Below, one piece after another: positions 23,701 to 33,443 of a stretch of DNA of 64,000 nucleotides. The translations under genes were made by a program, and so were the position numbers. Origin of the DNA: Sialis fuliginosa (Eukaryota; Arthropoda; Insecta; Megaloptera; Sialidae); contig OY540822.1 in assembly GCA_961205875.1 (NCBI GenBank), positions 9,612,501 through 9,676,500 of the forward strand, read 5' to 3'. The stretch's first letter is position 1. Each line of letters opens with the position of its first letter. The notes beneath the pieces are model-generated. The model made no database searches. It was not told the origin of the DNA and saw nothing but the letters and a program-made list of their open reading frames with translations.

Positions 23701-26546
23701 TTTTGCAATCAGAACTGTGACATTTTAAAAGGTAAAAGGTATTTTTAAAATATGCTGTTAGAAAGTAAAACTTTGAGTAGTGCATAAAATGTTAACTGAA
23801 TTAATTTAATTCAATGTATATTTTTTATATCTGGTAAATAATATTTCAGACGCACAAGAAGATCCGTTTGAAGCCAGCGGACATTCTTCTAAATCGCATT
23901 TTCCAAATATTTGTTCTGGTCTGTCTAATCGGTGGAGTCTTGTACGGAATCTATCATGCCTACCAATTACGGTTCGGTCTGAAGATGCCGGAATTTCTAC
24001 CTCGCAATTGTTCGGACTACAAATATTTGAACATCCACGAGAAATATTTTGGGTTTTATGGGTTCAGCACAGTTACCAAGGAAGTAGACTACCCTATCAA
24101 CCAGCATACGGTGAAAGAATACCATGGCTTTATATCTAACATGAAAAACGTACTGAGTTCTGAGTCGACATCTTGGCTGGAAGTATTTCAGCAGTATCTG
24201 GCTCAGACGCAAAAGGAGTTTGAGAAAGACTTGAGCGATAATTGCATCAACAGTGAAAAATGGCACGAGAACGCTAGCGCCAATGCAATCCTAGCTTACA
24301 AAATGTTGGCCAATACAGGGGACGTAAACCTACCAATAGAGAAGTCTGAAATCTTAACAAAAAAACTGATTAAAAATGGAGTGATAGAAAAAGAACCGTT
24401 TTATAACTACTTCTCAGCGTGGTTTTCAAACGATCCCGTAGTTCTGTTTCTTAAAAATTCATTCAGACCGTTTCCACAACATTTCTCAAGATGGAGGGAT
24501 CAGTTTGAACTGAAGATACCTAAGACAAAACCTCTGAAATATATTGAAACACAATATTATGCCGAGAAATTGCATACCACCGAAGACATCATCGAACTTA
24601 TTGAAGAAACTAGGAAGTTATCGGACGTATTCAATGAGAAAGGACTGAGCAATTACCCGAAAGGACTGATATTTGCATTTTACGACCAATTCTTAGACTT
24701 CTTCCAGAACTTTGCTTTGATATTCGGAATCAATTTCCTGGCATGTTTTATTTGTACATTCTTCCTACTGAATTTCAACACGAGCTTGTTTTTAATCGCA
24801 TTCCAAATGATTTTGTTAATCCTGCTTGCGATTTGTTACGGATTGGAAAGCATAGACATGAACATTCTGTTGATTATATCTACAAGCGTGTCGATGGCTA
24901 TTTTCGGACGTCACTTGATAATGCTAATGGAAGGATTTGTGACTACGATTGGAAATCGTGAACGTAGACTGAAACTTACTGTAGAACAGAACTTGTGGCC
25001 GATGGTGCAAGCCGATCTTGCTTTGCTGATAGTTATCAGCGTGTTCTACATGAGCGGCTTTGATTTTATAAGGAAATACTATTTCTTGACTATGGTATCA
25101 GCTGTTGTCGTGGACATTGTTAGCTCCTTTTTCATATTCCCGGTTTTCTTATGCTGTTTTGGACCTAAACCAATGGTGAGTTTGAGTAATTGATTTTAAG
25201 TAAAACGAGGTGTTTATTATTTGTTTGTTTTTCAGCTGATACCTTTAGAACATGAGGACAGAATTGCGACTCCGTCTCCTCAATCTTCGCCAGTTGTTGT
25301 GAGAAAACACAGCCAGCACCATCATCATAGAGACAGGTAAGAAACAATAAATAATTGAGACGTGAACTAGATATAATATATATAATTAATTGTTTAAACG
25401 TCAAATTTATTTATATATTAAAAAGTATTTGCGCTTTAATTTATTTCATATATTAATGTCACTATATTATATTTATATAACATATAATTTATTATTAGAC
25501 CGAGAAGACACCACAGCAGTGCTAGTAACAGCGATGACAACAGGATTCCAGCAATTGCCAAGCAACAGACAACAAGAGAACCTAGTTTGACGACAATTAC
25601 CGAAGAGAGCGGTTGCAGTATCACAGTGCAGCCAGAAGTAGTCGTGGAAACAACAACCTACAACAACCAGGTCAGTTTAATAATCATGACAACTAATCAG
25701 CTAATTACTTATTTAAGGTTTTCAATCGTTAGAGCAATATATAAATAAAAGTCTAAACATTTAATATGTTATTTATAGATAGCTCATATATTTTTTTAAT
25801 ATTGGACATATGGTTTTTGAGTAATTGGATATTAAAAAAAAGAGTTTTTAATACTCAGTAAATGAGAGAACTCGTCAGAAACGCTCTATTTATTGAAATT
25901 CTATACAGAGACATTTTAAACATTGATTATTCGAAATTTCAACCCTTTTAAATACTATAAAAATTATAAAACACATAGATTCAGGTGTAGTTTCAGAACC
26001 AAGTTTATTTAAAATAATGAAAAACTGCCATGACAGCGTTGGTAAAGATGCATTCGTAAAAGTAATAGAGTACAACTTACAGACAAACAACGTGTGCAAG
26101 TGCAACAAATTACAGTTGGCGAGGCCATAGTCTATATGTATTGTGGAAAAGAGATAGGGGGTTAGGAATATATACATACATATTTCCATTCGCTGTTGCA
26201 TAATCTTTTGAATGAGATATACTGCGGTCGCCAAATTATATTTAATTTTTTACTTTTAATTATTGACAAAGTAAAAAAATTCTATTCAATTTTTTGATTT
26301 GATTTATGTACAAAGGCCAATAATCTTAACTACCTAAACATTAATGTCTGGATTTATTTGTAGAACGATACAAGCAACAATACCAATAGCCAACACGTAA
26401 CTACAAAGGTAACCGCAACAACCAATATAAAAGTGGAGGTACACTCTCGTCCAAACAGCCGACGTGAAGAGCGCGATACTCCAAAAGGACCGCCCAAGGA
26501 TGCTGAAGCAGCTAAACAAGTGTCTGACAATAATACAACAGACTAA
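17547..26546 (+). CDS. ptc: Patched, Hedgehog receptor (12 exons; N-terminus missing)
   Basis: Spliced CDS of 12 exons: 17547-17733, 19526-19883, 20633-20840, 22085-22354, 22565-22696, 22756-22884, 22954-23251, 23517-23623, 23850-25175, 25236-25336, 25499-25670, 26364-26546. All junctions are GT-AG and phases agree, giving 1,156 residues and TAA. Patched is a 12-TM RND-type plasma membrane protein that binds Hedgehog and, without ligand, represses Smoothened, probably by moving sterol. Seen here, numbered from the first visible residue: TM1 about 32-47; first extracellular domain with DCFWEGS and CLNP; sterol-sensing domain about 370-520; second extracellular domain about 605-835; TM8-12 about 840-1000; cytoplasmic tail 1006-1156 with PSLTTITEE, VQPEVVVETT and NIKVEV. 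About 40 N-terminal residues are absent compared with Drosophila Ptc (1,286 aa). Odd: R440 and R917 stand where the family usually has acidic residues, and the tail lacks PPxY. The tail blocks argue for Ptc itself, not Ptr or NPC1. Confidence 0.95.
17760..18767. mobile_element. TAAGGTAYTGG MITE in the first visible ptc intron, split by a hAT MITE
   Basis: The left end TAAGGTATTG at 17760 and the right end CCAGTACCTTA at 18767 match the family seen intact at 33736-34221. The left end is interrupted after ten bases by the element at 17770-18221 and resumes as GTACTGGCACCAGTCTTGG. The element starts only 26 bp after the splice donor. The outer family therefore arrived first. Confidence 0.7.
17770..18221. 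mobile_element. Nested hAT-like MITE (CAGGGGTC...GACCCCTG)
   Basis: TIRs CAGGGGTCAAAACTGGTCAGT-like and TTTCGACCCCTG. Internal repeated GTCAGT words are seen. Flanks share GTATTG/GTACTG, a shorter or decayed target duplication. Non-coding. Confidence 0.6.
19107..19186. repeat. Short palindromic repeat in a ptc intron
   Basis: CTTCTGGGTTCAAGCTGCGTCGATTTGG is followed at once by its near-complement ending ACGCAGCTTACACCCAGAAG. Related ends occur at 10583-10780 and 52788-52850, so it is a deletion product of a foldback family. Confidence 0.6.
19526..19883 (+). CDS. ptc: ptc exon, first extracellular loop part 1
   Basis: Acceptor ACTTCGAG ends at 19525; donor GTAAGT begins at 19884. The split codon G+AT gives Asp, so the protein reads LWLP-DSGRVEQE across the junction, parallel to Drosophila LWIQEGGRLEAE. 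The exon ends with IITPLDCFWEGSKLLGP, a near-invariant Patched signature in the first ectodomain. It exits in phase 2. An ORF in another frame over the same bases is a shadow. Confidence 0.94.
20385..20597 (+). mobile_element. Helitron-like fragment in a ptc intron
   Basis: It ends CCCGGGTAACACCGGG...GCGCTAGT: a CCCGG/CCGGG hairpin shortly before CTAG, the layout of a Helitron 3' end. The body (ACGGATTTTATTCCGG-like) is shared with 62362-62604 (+) and with 47641-48605 in the opposite orientation. The end lies about 35 bp before the next exon. Confidence 0.55.
20633..20840 (+). CDS. ptc: ptc exon, first extracellular loop part 2
   Basis: Acceptor TTTCTACAG ends at 20632; donor GTGAGC begins at 20841. 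One base completes Pro with the previous exon, followed by 69 codons. It contains SGIGSGYQNKPCLNPKEPDC and NTAPNK, matching Drosophila AAIGSGYMEKPCLNPLNPNC and DTAPNK. The conserved cysteines are kept. A Helitron-like 3' end lies only about 35 bp upstream of the acceptor. Confidence 0.94.
20874..21617. mobile_element. Foldback element in the intron between exons 3 and 4 of ptc
   Basis: The left end ATACAGGCTGGGGCATTTAA and the right end GCCTCACCCTGTATAA are inverted, and the complementarity continues inward for roughly 300 bp per arm (for example AAAGTGTTATAGATTTTTATC against GATAAAAATCTGTAACACTTT). It has no coding capacity. The ends resemble other TATACAGG elements in the window. Confidence 0.75.
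22085..22354 (+). CDS. ptc: ptc exon, first extracellular loop part 3
   Basis: Acceptor TTGCAG ends at 22084; donor GTAATA begins at 22355. The exon has exactly 90 codons, phase 0 at both ends. It includes MTGGCFGFAENFMHWPEQLIV and the stretch ending VHHIDWSQEKAALILDTWQ, which follow Drosophila LSGGCYGYA..MHWPEELIVGG and VHHLGWTQEKAAEVLNAWQ. It forms the membrane-proximal end of the first ectodomain. Confidence 0.95.
22565..22696 (+). CDS. ptc: ptc exon entering TM2
   Basis: Acceptor TTTTTAG ends at 22564; donor GTACGT begins at 22697. It has 44 codons in phase 0. The N-terminal half is extracellular and variable; the end (VVKLAIVVSLL) starts TM2, the first helix of the sterol-sensing domain. 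The 59-nt intron that follows contains an in-frame stop, so it is a true intron. Confidence 0.9.
22756..22884 (+). CDS. ptc: ptc exon, TM2-TM3 of the sterol-sensing domain
   Basis: Acceptor ATTTACAG ends at 22755; donor GTAAAT begins at 22885. It has 43 codons in phase 0. TM3 reads FNTVAGLGFSSLLGISLN, close to FSTAAGLGLSALLGIVFN of Drosophila. Between TM2 and TM3 only a short FMGQYIAVFG linker is present, where Drosophila and vertebrate Patched have about ten more residues (LLRWRDPVRGQSSVG-like). Confidence 0.93.
22954..23251 (+). CDS. ptc: ptc exon, TM4-TM6 of the sterol-sensing domain
   Basis: Acceptor TCGTACAG ends at 22953; donor GTAAGT begins at 23252; exit phase 1. It contains VVPYLCVGLSLRDVW (TM4), TPSIL..(TM5) and LIVFPTILSIDQRRK (end of TM6). 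Gapless alignment with Drosophila VVPFLALGLGVDHIF puts Arg (codon 22987-22989) at the conserved Asp of the GxxxD motif. In TM5 the polar residues after PSIL are also replaced (AHNLYLAV). Confidence 0.95.
23266..23463. repeat. Dispersed repeat in a ptc intron (hAT-like ends)
   Basis: CCCAAACTGTGG on the left and AAGTTTGGGAACCCATG on the right are inverted. The right 100 bp (CACTACTAAAAATGTAAATT ... GGGGGTAGTG) recur almost unchanged at 61370-61470. Confidence 0.55.
23517..23623 (+). CDS. ptc: ptc exon, central cytoplasmic loop
   Basis: Acceptor TTTTTAG ends at 23516; donor GTAAAT begins at 23624. The split codon G+TT gives Val, then 35 codons. The product is basic and polar (NRQESLNKNNEKRQPLKK) and includes SEFCCEF, which may correspond to the DIFCCC region of Drosophila. 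The central loop is much shorter than in Drosophila Ptc. Support comes from phase and splice sites more than from conservation. Confidence 0.82.
23850..25175 (+). CDS. ptc: ptc large exon: TM7, second ectodomain, TM8-TM12
   Basis: Acceptor ATATTTCAG ends at 23849; donor GTGAGT begins at 25176. It has 442 codons, phase 0 at both ends. TM7 is near IFQIFVLVCLIGGVLYGIY. The ectodomain keeps FGFYGFSTV, ENASANAILAYKML, FYNYFSAW, LKIPKTKPL and LSNYPKGL, all matching Drosophila in order. TM10 ends FGRHLIMLMEGFVTTIGNR; the Arg (codon 24909-24911) aligns with Glu in vertebrate Ptch1 and Cys in Drosophila. NCS and NAS are likely N-glycosylation sites. Confidence 0.97.
25236..25336 (+). CDS. ptc: ptc exon, start of the C-terminal tail
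   Basis: Acceptor TTTTTCAG ends at 25235; donor GTAAGA begins at 25337; exit phase 2. It reads LIPLEHEDRIATPSPQSSP, matching Drosophila LVPLEHPDRISTPSP, then a histidine-rich stretch (SQHHHH), as in the fly tail. The preceding 60-nt intron has an in-frame stop. Confidence 0.93.
25499..25670 (+). CDS. ptc: ptc exon, cytoplasmic tail
   Basis: Acceptor TTATTATTAG ends at 25498; donor GTCAGT begins at 25671. One base completes Arg, followed by 57 codons. It contains EPSLTTITEE directly followed by SGCSITVQPEVVVETTT. In Drosophila about 60 residues, including the PPxY-type motifs, separate these two blocks; here they are about six residues apart. Confidence 0.93.
26364..26546 (+). CDS. ptc: ptc last coding exon
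   Basis: Acceptor TTTATTTGTAG ends at 26363; TAA stop at 26544-26546. It has 60 codons plus stop. VTTKVTATTNIKVEV matches the Drosophila block TTKVTATANIKVEL. After it comes a charged tail of about 35 residues (RREERDTPKGPPKDAEAA...) that does not resemble the fly C-terminus. Confidence 0.95.
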   Translation, partial: NDTSNNTNSQHVTTKVTATTNIKVEVHSRPNSRREERDTPKGPPKDAEAAKQVSDNNTTD

Positions 26547-26990
26547 AATTGAAGAGATCGGATTGATCTATGTAAATATATATATTTAGTAGGTTATGTT
26601 TTTAGTTTTTAAACATTTTTTCCTCACACTTTAATTATGTATTTAAGGAGATCGTGAAGTAACCATTGATATTTGACGACATATAATTGTATACGCTTTA
26701 TTTTTAAGTATATTGATACAGGCTGTCGTTATGACTGTGCTTGAATGACATTGGGTGCTAAAGTCTTAGTGACACCCTGTATAATTATTTTAGTGTCTAT
26801 TTGTTAAGTATTTATTCAACAATGTATAAAATATAGCTCTTGTTTGATTATTGACTACACAATTATTTGTAGTTAATTTATTGTCAAATAGTTACATCTT
26901 TAAATTGAAATAAGTATTTTTGATTATTTTAGCGGTTATATTAATGCTTGAAATGTGTGTTTTGTTTTAATTGAATTGTGTACCTGAATG

Positions 26991-27245
26991 CAGTGGAGTC
27001 GCTAGGGGGGGTGTGACGACCGGGGCGGAAATCGAGAGTGTCACCCCCCCCCCACCCTCTCCCGCCAAAAAGTCAATAATTTTTTATTTTTACACATTAG
27101 GCGGGTGTCACCTCTGTGATTTTTTAACGACAGAAAAAATACATACTTTTTTTACACATTTTACTTCCTGGAAGCTTTAAATAACCAAAACAAGGCTTTA
27201 TTTTTTAACATATACACCTCGCACTCCCCCTTAGCGACGCTACTG
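26991..27245. mobile_element. hAT-like MITE in the ptc 3' UTR
   Basis: Terminal inverted repeats (TIRs) CAGTGGAGTCGCTA and TAGCGACGCTACTG. Flanks are CCTGAATG (26983-26990) and CCTGTATG (27246-27253), an 8-bp target duplication with one mismatch, as in hAT elements. It is C/G-rich inside (CACCCCCCC) and non-coding; the 69-codon ORF over its left part is a shadow. Confidence 0.8.
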
Positions 27246-27340
27246 CCTGTATGGTAGACAAACGTTGACTGATTATTCCAGTTTATTGATAATTTAGTGG
27301 TATATTTAACACATGCCTTAACTTAGCCCATATCTGATTA

Positions 27341-27346
27341 AATAAA
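27341..27346 (+). promoter_or_regulatory. ptc: Candidate polyadenylation signal of ptc
   Basis: AATAAA about 795 bp after the stop codon, followed within 25 bases by TTCCTTGTGT, a U/GU-rich element typical of cleavage sites. Confidence 0.45.
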
Positions 27347-27360
27347 CACTTAAATAGTTC

Positions 27361-28854
27361 CTTGTGTATATTACGTTAACACGTTTCATGTGTTAACTGT
27401 TTTCAATGTTCAGGAATAGTATTAAACAAACTTTATTAGTAATAAAAATACTCCAAACTTAGTATTTCTAGCGTTACCAATATTAATTTTCTAACTTATT
27501 TTGTAGATATATAGATTTTTTTTTCTAGCAATATATAATACCAAATTTTTCATTTCATTTTCACAATTAAAATACTTATATATATTTATTTATGTTTATA
27601 TTATGTATACATTATTTTTTGTATTTCATTTTTTCATCTGTATCGTGGTGCCTTACTTAGCCTCAAATGCACAATTTTGATGTTTTTGAATATAATAAAA
27701 CTCGAAAAATCTCGTAAAATCATTTTATAGAATCTCTATTATCTTTCAAATCTCAAAAACAAATGTTTTTTCATCTATGATTTTATAAATTATCAGTGAT
27801 TCTCAAACTATGTGATTTTGTAACTATGTTTTCTATCAATCAATTGTTTAAATTAAAAGCACTGAATTAGTTTTAAAATTTGAACGCACTTTATTTGAGA
27901 CCCATTGTCTTAAACCATAGATGATATCAGTATTGTTTTAAATTAGCTGTCAGTTCTCTCATAAGGTTTGAATTTTAATTATTGTGTTGTAAATGTTAAA
28001 GCATTTATTAAGAATATTGTTTTTAGTGACTTGTGAATACAAATTCTGTGTAAGTACATGATAATAACGTATTTCAATCAAAAAAATTACATAATATTAT
28101 GTAATTTATAATATTAAGTGACCATTTTATTTTTATGAATTCCAGTTGACTTTTATAATAATTAATTTTATATACACATCGATTATAAATAATCATATAC
28201 ATACTTAACACATAGACTTATAGAAGTCTATGACATTTGAATTTGACAGTTGATGTTTTTGAGTATTATTGTATTCATAGGCAGTGTACAAATATATTTT
28301 TCTGAGCATACTGTTGATGACTGAAGAATGAGTATGTCTTATTTATATATTTTTTACTCAAAACATTCATAGTAATATTTTTTGTACATTTTTCAAATCG
28401 CGAGGGTTATATTTTGGTAAATGATATTCGGAAAGTTATAATAGATTTTTTTTTTGAATGTTTTGAGTAATTTAATTTCATATAATAATAATAATAATAA
28501 TATATGTTCTTATTGATATTTTTTTCTACGCAATTTACAAAATGTGAAAATTGTAGACAAAATATATTTATGAAAATAAATATTTTTTAAAGAAACGCGT
28601 TTATAAGAAAATACCCGTCAAAAATCCTTCCCATTTTATAAATTCTTGCAGTTGGAAATATTATTAATTAATAACTATCAAAAATGATTTATTAAAATAA
28701 AATAAATCAATAATTTATTAAAATAGAATAAGAATAATAAAAACATATATATTAGGGTATGTCAAAAAAAGTAAATATTTTTTTTCTTCGCTTTTATTAC
28801 GAAATAAGTTAGTTTATAACCTAAAATAAATCCTTGCCGAAGAATTACCATGTA
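27361..28854. other. Gene-free stretch after ptc
   Basis: AT-rich, with an (AAT)n run near 28482-28500; no exon or clear element. Confidence 0.5.
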
Positions 28855-29550
28855 GTTCAATTTTAAGAGGTGCCACAAAGGGGGGTTCCGTTTTTCATTT
28901 AAATAATATTGAAAAAAATTTCTTCAGTACTAAAGTTGGTATTACCGAATCATGATAATGAATAAAAAAATAGGACGTCATTTTGCAGAGAATAAAATTA
29001 TTTTCTAATAATCGGCTGGGTCATTATTTTTCTGATAGCTTAGTAGAGGGTTATATCATATATTAAACATATGTTTAATATATGGTTATATATTACTATT
29101 TAATTGATATTTATAGAATATTGACGTTAAATGCTGAATTTTGTAAAAAAATAAATATTTAAAACGCTTATAAGTTTCAACTCATTGCATTTACACTTAT
29201 ATCTATCTAGATTATCTTTATAGAGAATTCAATTTCTCATAAAATTAAAATTTAACTTATTTTTATAAAAACAATAGTTTATTTGTGAGAGCCTTTTAGA
29301 CGTTAATTTCAACAAATAAATCAATCACTTAGAATGTCTGTAACTTTTGATACGTTGAATTGAGAGTCATGACTTTATAGACACTTTTGTAGAGAATTTT
29401 ATCTTCTACAAATTAATGTATGTAAAAAAATTTCAACAGTTATCATGAATCAGTAATACCAACTTTAGTACTAAAGAATTATTTCCCCATGTTATTTAAA
29501 AGGGAAACGAGACCCCCCTTTGTGGCATCTCTTAAAATTGAACTAATATA
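28855..29550. mobile_element. Foldback element
   Basis: GTTCAATTTTAAGAGGTGCC ... AAGTTGGTATTACCG on the left is inverted as AATACCAACTTTAGTACTAA ... GGCATCTCTTAAAATTGAAC on the right. Arms are over 110 bp. Confidence 0.65.
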
Positions 29551-29610
29551 TGTATACATATTAATATACATACATATAACCATAATATATTAAACACATT
29601 AGTTGTTTAA

Positions 29611-30615
29611 TATACAGGATGATTCAGCACTGTCGTACGAAACTTGAACAGTATTTTAAGAAAAATATTTTAAGCAAAAAACATTATATGAATATACATA
29701 TGTCCGGAAATTTTTCGTAAGGGGGCTACAGCCCACCAAAGATTTGATTCAAAATTAGTTTTTATTTAATATCTGGAGAACCCATTGTGCTAAAGTTATG
29801 ATATTTGATACAGGGTTTAGTATTAACAAGTGTTATCGATTTTTCTTATTAAGCAATTATAATTTAGATCAGGGCTGTATACTTTACTTATTTATCATAC
29901 GATAAACCGTTTCGAGAAATATCGATGCAAAAGAAGCATGCAGAATTTTACTTAATGCTTCAAATTACTAAAAATAAATTTGTATTATTGTTCTATGATA
30001 AAAAATAAGACATATAAATATACCTCCAAAAATTCATCCTTACCAACCAATAGCCATTTTAAGTGTAGCTTTTTAGTTATGTTAGTAAAATTCTTGCAAC
30101 AGTAATAGGTCTAAAAGGACACGTATTAGGTGATATATGTACATGAACTTTTTTTCTTACCTTTAATCAAAGAACAGGAATATAAATTTATTTTGTGTAA
30201 TTTGAAGCATCCGTATTAAGTAAAATTCTGCATGCTTTCTGTATATTTTTGTGTATTTTGTGTCATACAGTCTTATTTAAATTTTTAACTCAAGAAAAAA
30301 TTGAAGAGCAAAAAAATACTGGATAAAAATCGACGGGCATCCTGGGCCCATACAACCCTGGTCAAAATTACTATTGGTTGATACTGGATATCGATAACAC
30401 ATATTAATAATAAGCCCTGTATCAAATTTCATAACTGTAGCACAATGGGTTCTCAAGATATTAAATAAAAACTAATTTTGAGTAAAATCTTTGGAGGACT
30501 GTAGCCTCCTCATGAAAAATTTCCGGACACATGTTCATATAATGTTTTTTGAGTAAAATATTTTTCTCAAAGTACTGTACGAGTTTGGCACGACAGTGCT
30601 GAATCATCCTGTATA
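29611..30615. mobile_element. 1.0-kb foldback element with TATACAGGATGATTC ends
   Basis: TATACAGGATGATTCAGCAC and GTGCTGAATCATCCTGTATA terminate it. Pairing continues inward over more than 200 bp per arm (for example GAACCCATTGTGCTAAAGTT against CTGTAGCACAATGGGTTCTC), and a second paired block near GCATGCAGAATTTTACTTAA lies further inside. No ORF of interest. Confidence 0.8.
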
Positions 30616-31115
30616 ATATAACATAGAAATATAGGGAAGTGCATTTCTAAATTGAATTAATTATTTCAATATAAAATTATTAAATAAAATGATAATATTG
30701 TTTATATCCTTTTCACGTAGGTAATACTCAATTGTTTCAAGTGAAAAACATAACAATTTTATAATTATTTATTTCACCTTCTAAGCTTAACAAGTTCAAG
30801 GTTCTATTCATAGATGGCATTCACGTTTCTAACGTAATTTGTAACAATCAAGGTTATGTTAGTTTTTACTTCCGTGTTTTACCGTATAGATGACGCCACT
30901 GGACAATTGTCGACAAAAAAACTATCAGAATCGGTACTTGGTTTTACAAAAACGAAAAGTTACTAATTAATAATTTATTATTTGATAAATTGGGGAAATA
31001 TCATAAATTGTTATTTTTTTCAAGGAAAATACAATTAAAAATGCAGCCGGAGTTTAAAATTTTAAAGTTATGTCCAAATTGGCCCAGGTTCGAAATTGAA
31101 ATTAATGCTTTAAAG

Positions 31116-31510
31116 CAGCGATTCTCAACCTATGGGGCACGAGCATATCGAAAAAAATGAGAAAAAATTTATTTAATTTACTGAAAGAAAAGCAATAAAA
31201 TACATTCTGAAATAATAAAAAATAAAATACACGTTTACATTTACACTGATATAATACACGTATAAATAGGATTGTATCAGTAATTAGCTTATCAATATTA
31301 AATTAAAAATAAGATTAATAATTATTTATTAGTGACTCCCTTGAGCCTGTCTTGCAGAACAAAATTTTTCGAAAGAAAATACAATTAAATTAAATAGAAA
31401 CTTATATTACAATTACAGCACGATTTTAGTGAAAATTATTGTATGTTGGGGGGAGGGGGGAATTGTGATTGAAAATTGGGTCGCAAATACTAAAAGGTTG
31501 AGAAACGCTG
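31116..31510. mobile_element. hAT-like MITE (CAGCGATTCTCAACC)
   Basis: TIRs CAGCGATTCTCAACCT and AGGTTGAGAAACGCTG; flanks CTTTAAAG and TTTTAAAG form an 8-bp duplication with one mismatch. 395 bp. Confidence 0.8.
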
Positions 31511-32664
31511 TTTTAAAGCAAAAAAAAATGTATTACAGAATTGAATAAAATATGTTAACAACATCAATAATAGATTTCAGTTAGTGCCTCTTTGATTTAT
31601 TTAAAAGTTTTATTTCATTTTGTACTGTCTGTATAAGAAATTGTACGAATTATTTAATTTAGAAGCAATTATTATTGGTAAATAAGTTCTTTTTGTATTG
31701 GGTTTTATCCAAAAAATTAAAGGAACAAACAATTACAACTTTTTTTTAATGTTTTTTGAAGAGCTGTATCTCTGTGAAAAATGGTCGTATCGAAATAAAA
31801 AAAAAACATTTTAAAGCTTCAAGTTTCTAGTTTTGAGATTTTTTAGCATAATTTTTTTTTGAGTTACGGTTATCGCGCAATCATAAGAAATAGTGGGACA
31901 CAAAAATTTTCCTATTTTTTTAAGGGTCCAGTTGGTTGTCGTATATTTGTTTCAATTATTATTTCTCGAAAAATTAAAATTGAATGGGAGAAAATTCACT
32001 AAAAATTATCAATTATATAAAATTAAAGACAAGCATGATTTCTAACTTTAGAGGGCTGTATCTTAAAAATTTGAGTTTTTAGGACTTAGTGCCCATTGAG
32101 ACTTTTGATCTACTCATCAAGGACTATCAGAATCCAAAGTTTCAGAGTTTTACATATACAGATTTGGAATTAAAAATTAAATCAACTGAATTTACTATTA
32201 GTGCGACACATGTTACCAATAACAACAAATTATTAATATAAATAAATAATGCGCAGAATGTATTTTGCCAGACTGGCGTTATTACATACATGTTATGCTC
32301 GTATACCTACATGTATGTTCTTTTTCACGTTCGGCCAAATGTGATTTTAATCTTATCAGGCATTGTTATATTTCGTATTGACAAAAATAAAGATAGTAAA
32401 AATATATAATAAAATATGTACATATACAACAGTAATGTGTTTTGGCATGTTTATGATTAAATAAAAAATAATAAATAAATAAACAATGTACTATTTTTAT
32501 TACAACGAGTAAAATGTAATAATATTCCAACCTACGCTAGAAAAAATTTTTTTTCAGTATCTAATTATTATATCTTGCTAGAAATATTTTTTCTAAATTT
32601 AATTTTTTTTCACATTTGCATAAAATCTTGAATAATATTTTGAAAAATATTTACACCTTTTAAA

Positions 32665-33443
32665 AGTGGCCGCACACGCAGGGGCGCCGACTACAAGGAC
32701 TCTACGGGGTCCTTTGATTAAAAATGAATTTAATTGTTTTTTTGACATCACCATTATCAACCCCGGATAAAATACTGATGCATTGTCCATTTTACCGATC
32801 TTCTCTCCAATAATAACAAACGAAACTCCTAACAATAGCTACGTTTAGTTTGAAACCGTGCATACAAACCGCACGTGTCCGCCTTCAGGTTCCCATATTA
32901 GGTTTTTAACCCGGTACATTTCGCCCGTGTAAGCCATATGTTCCTATGCTATTTCGACCTTCAGGTTTCCCATATATGTAATACTCCTATAATAATATAA
33001 TAGTAGTGACGTTAAATATAAATAAAAACAAACTTGTTTGTTTAAACGTCAAAATTTATTTTTAAATTTAGTTTGTTTTTATGTAATACTCCTATATAGC
33101 CAGCCGAGAGAGAAGATCAGATACAACACTAGAGTGCAGACAATCGTTTCTCACTCGCACAGAAGTACCCGTCCGCGTCCTTCTGCGCATGCTAGTGTTC
33201 ACCATTCTTTGCCGAAACATTACGAGTGTATTTTCCGATTAATAAGTTGAAAGGCGAATTGAAATCGAAAACTTGATTTCAAATTGTACCGCGCCGCGCA
33301 TGCGCATTTGAGAGACGGTACTTATCTGCATCTCACTCTGATGTATCACATTCCTCTGACAGGCTCAAAAGGACTGCTGGCCATATAGCAGTATTATATA
33401 TATGAGGTTTCCTGATCCGGTTACCGGACGTGTGCGGCCACCC
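32665..33443. mobile_element. MITE-like element with GTGGCCGCACACG ends
   Basis: AGTGGCCGCACACG on the left and CGTGTGCGGCCACCCT on the right are inverted. The inside is more GC-rich than the surroundings (GCGCCGCGCATGCGCATTTG near 33290). No product recognised in either ORF within it. Confidence 0.5.

Larger units (their letters stand above)
26547..27360 (+). other. ptc: ptc 3' untranslated region (inferred)
   Basis: This AT-rich sequence follows the ptc stop. The first well-placed AATAAA with a following GT-rich stretch is at 27341, so the transcript probably ends near 27360; a later AATAAA-like site near 27695 is an alternative. A 255-bp hAT MITE sits inside the stretch. The end was not determined from transcripts. 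Confidence 0.5.

Noticed and set aside
24743..24961. ORFs overlapping the big ptc exon in other frames
   Set aside because: They are shadows of the 442-codon exon, which is supported by protein similarity.
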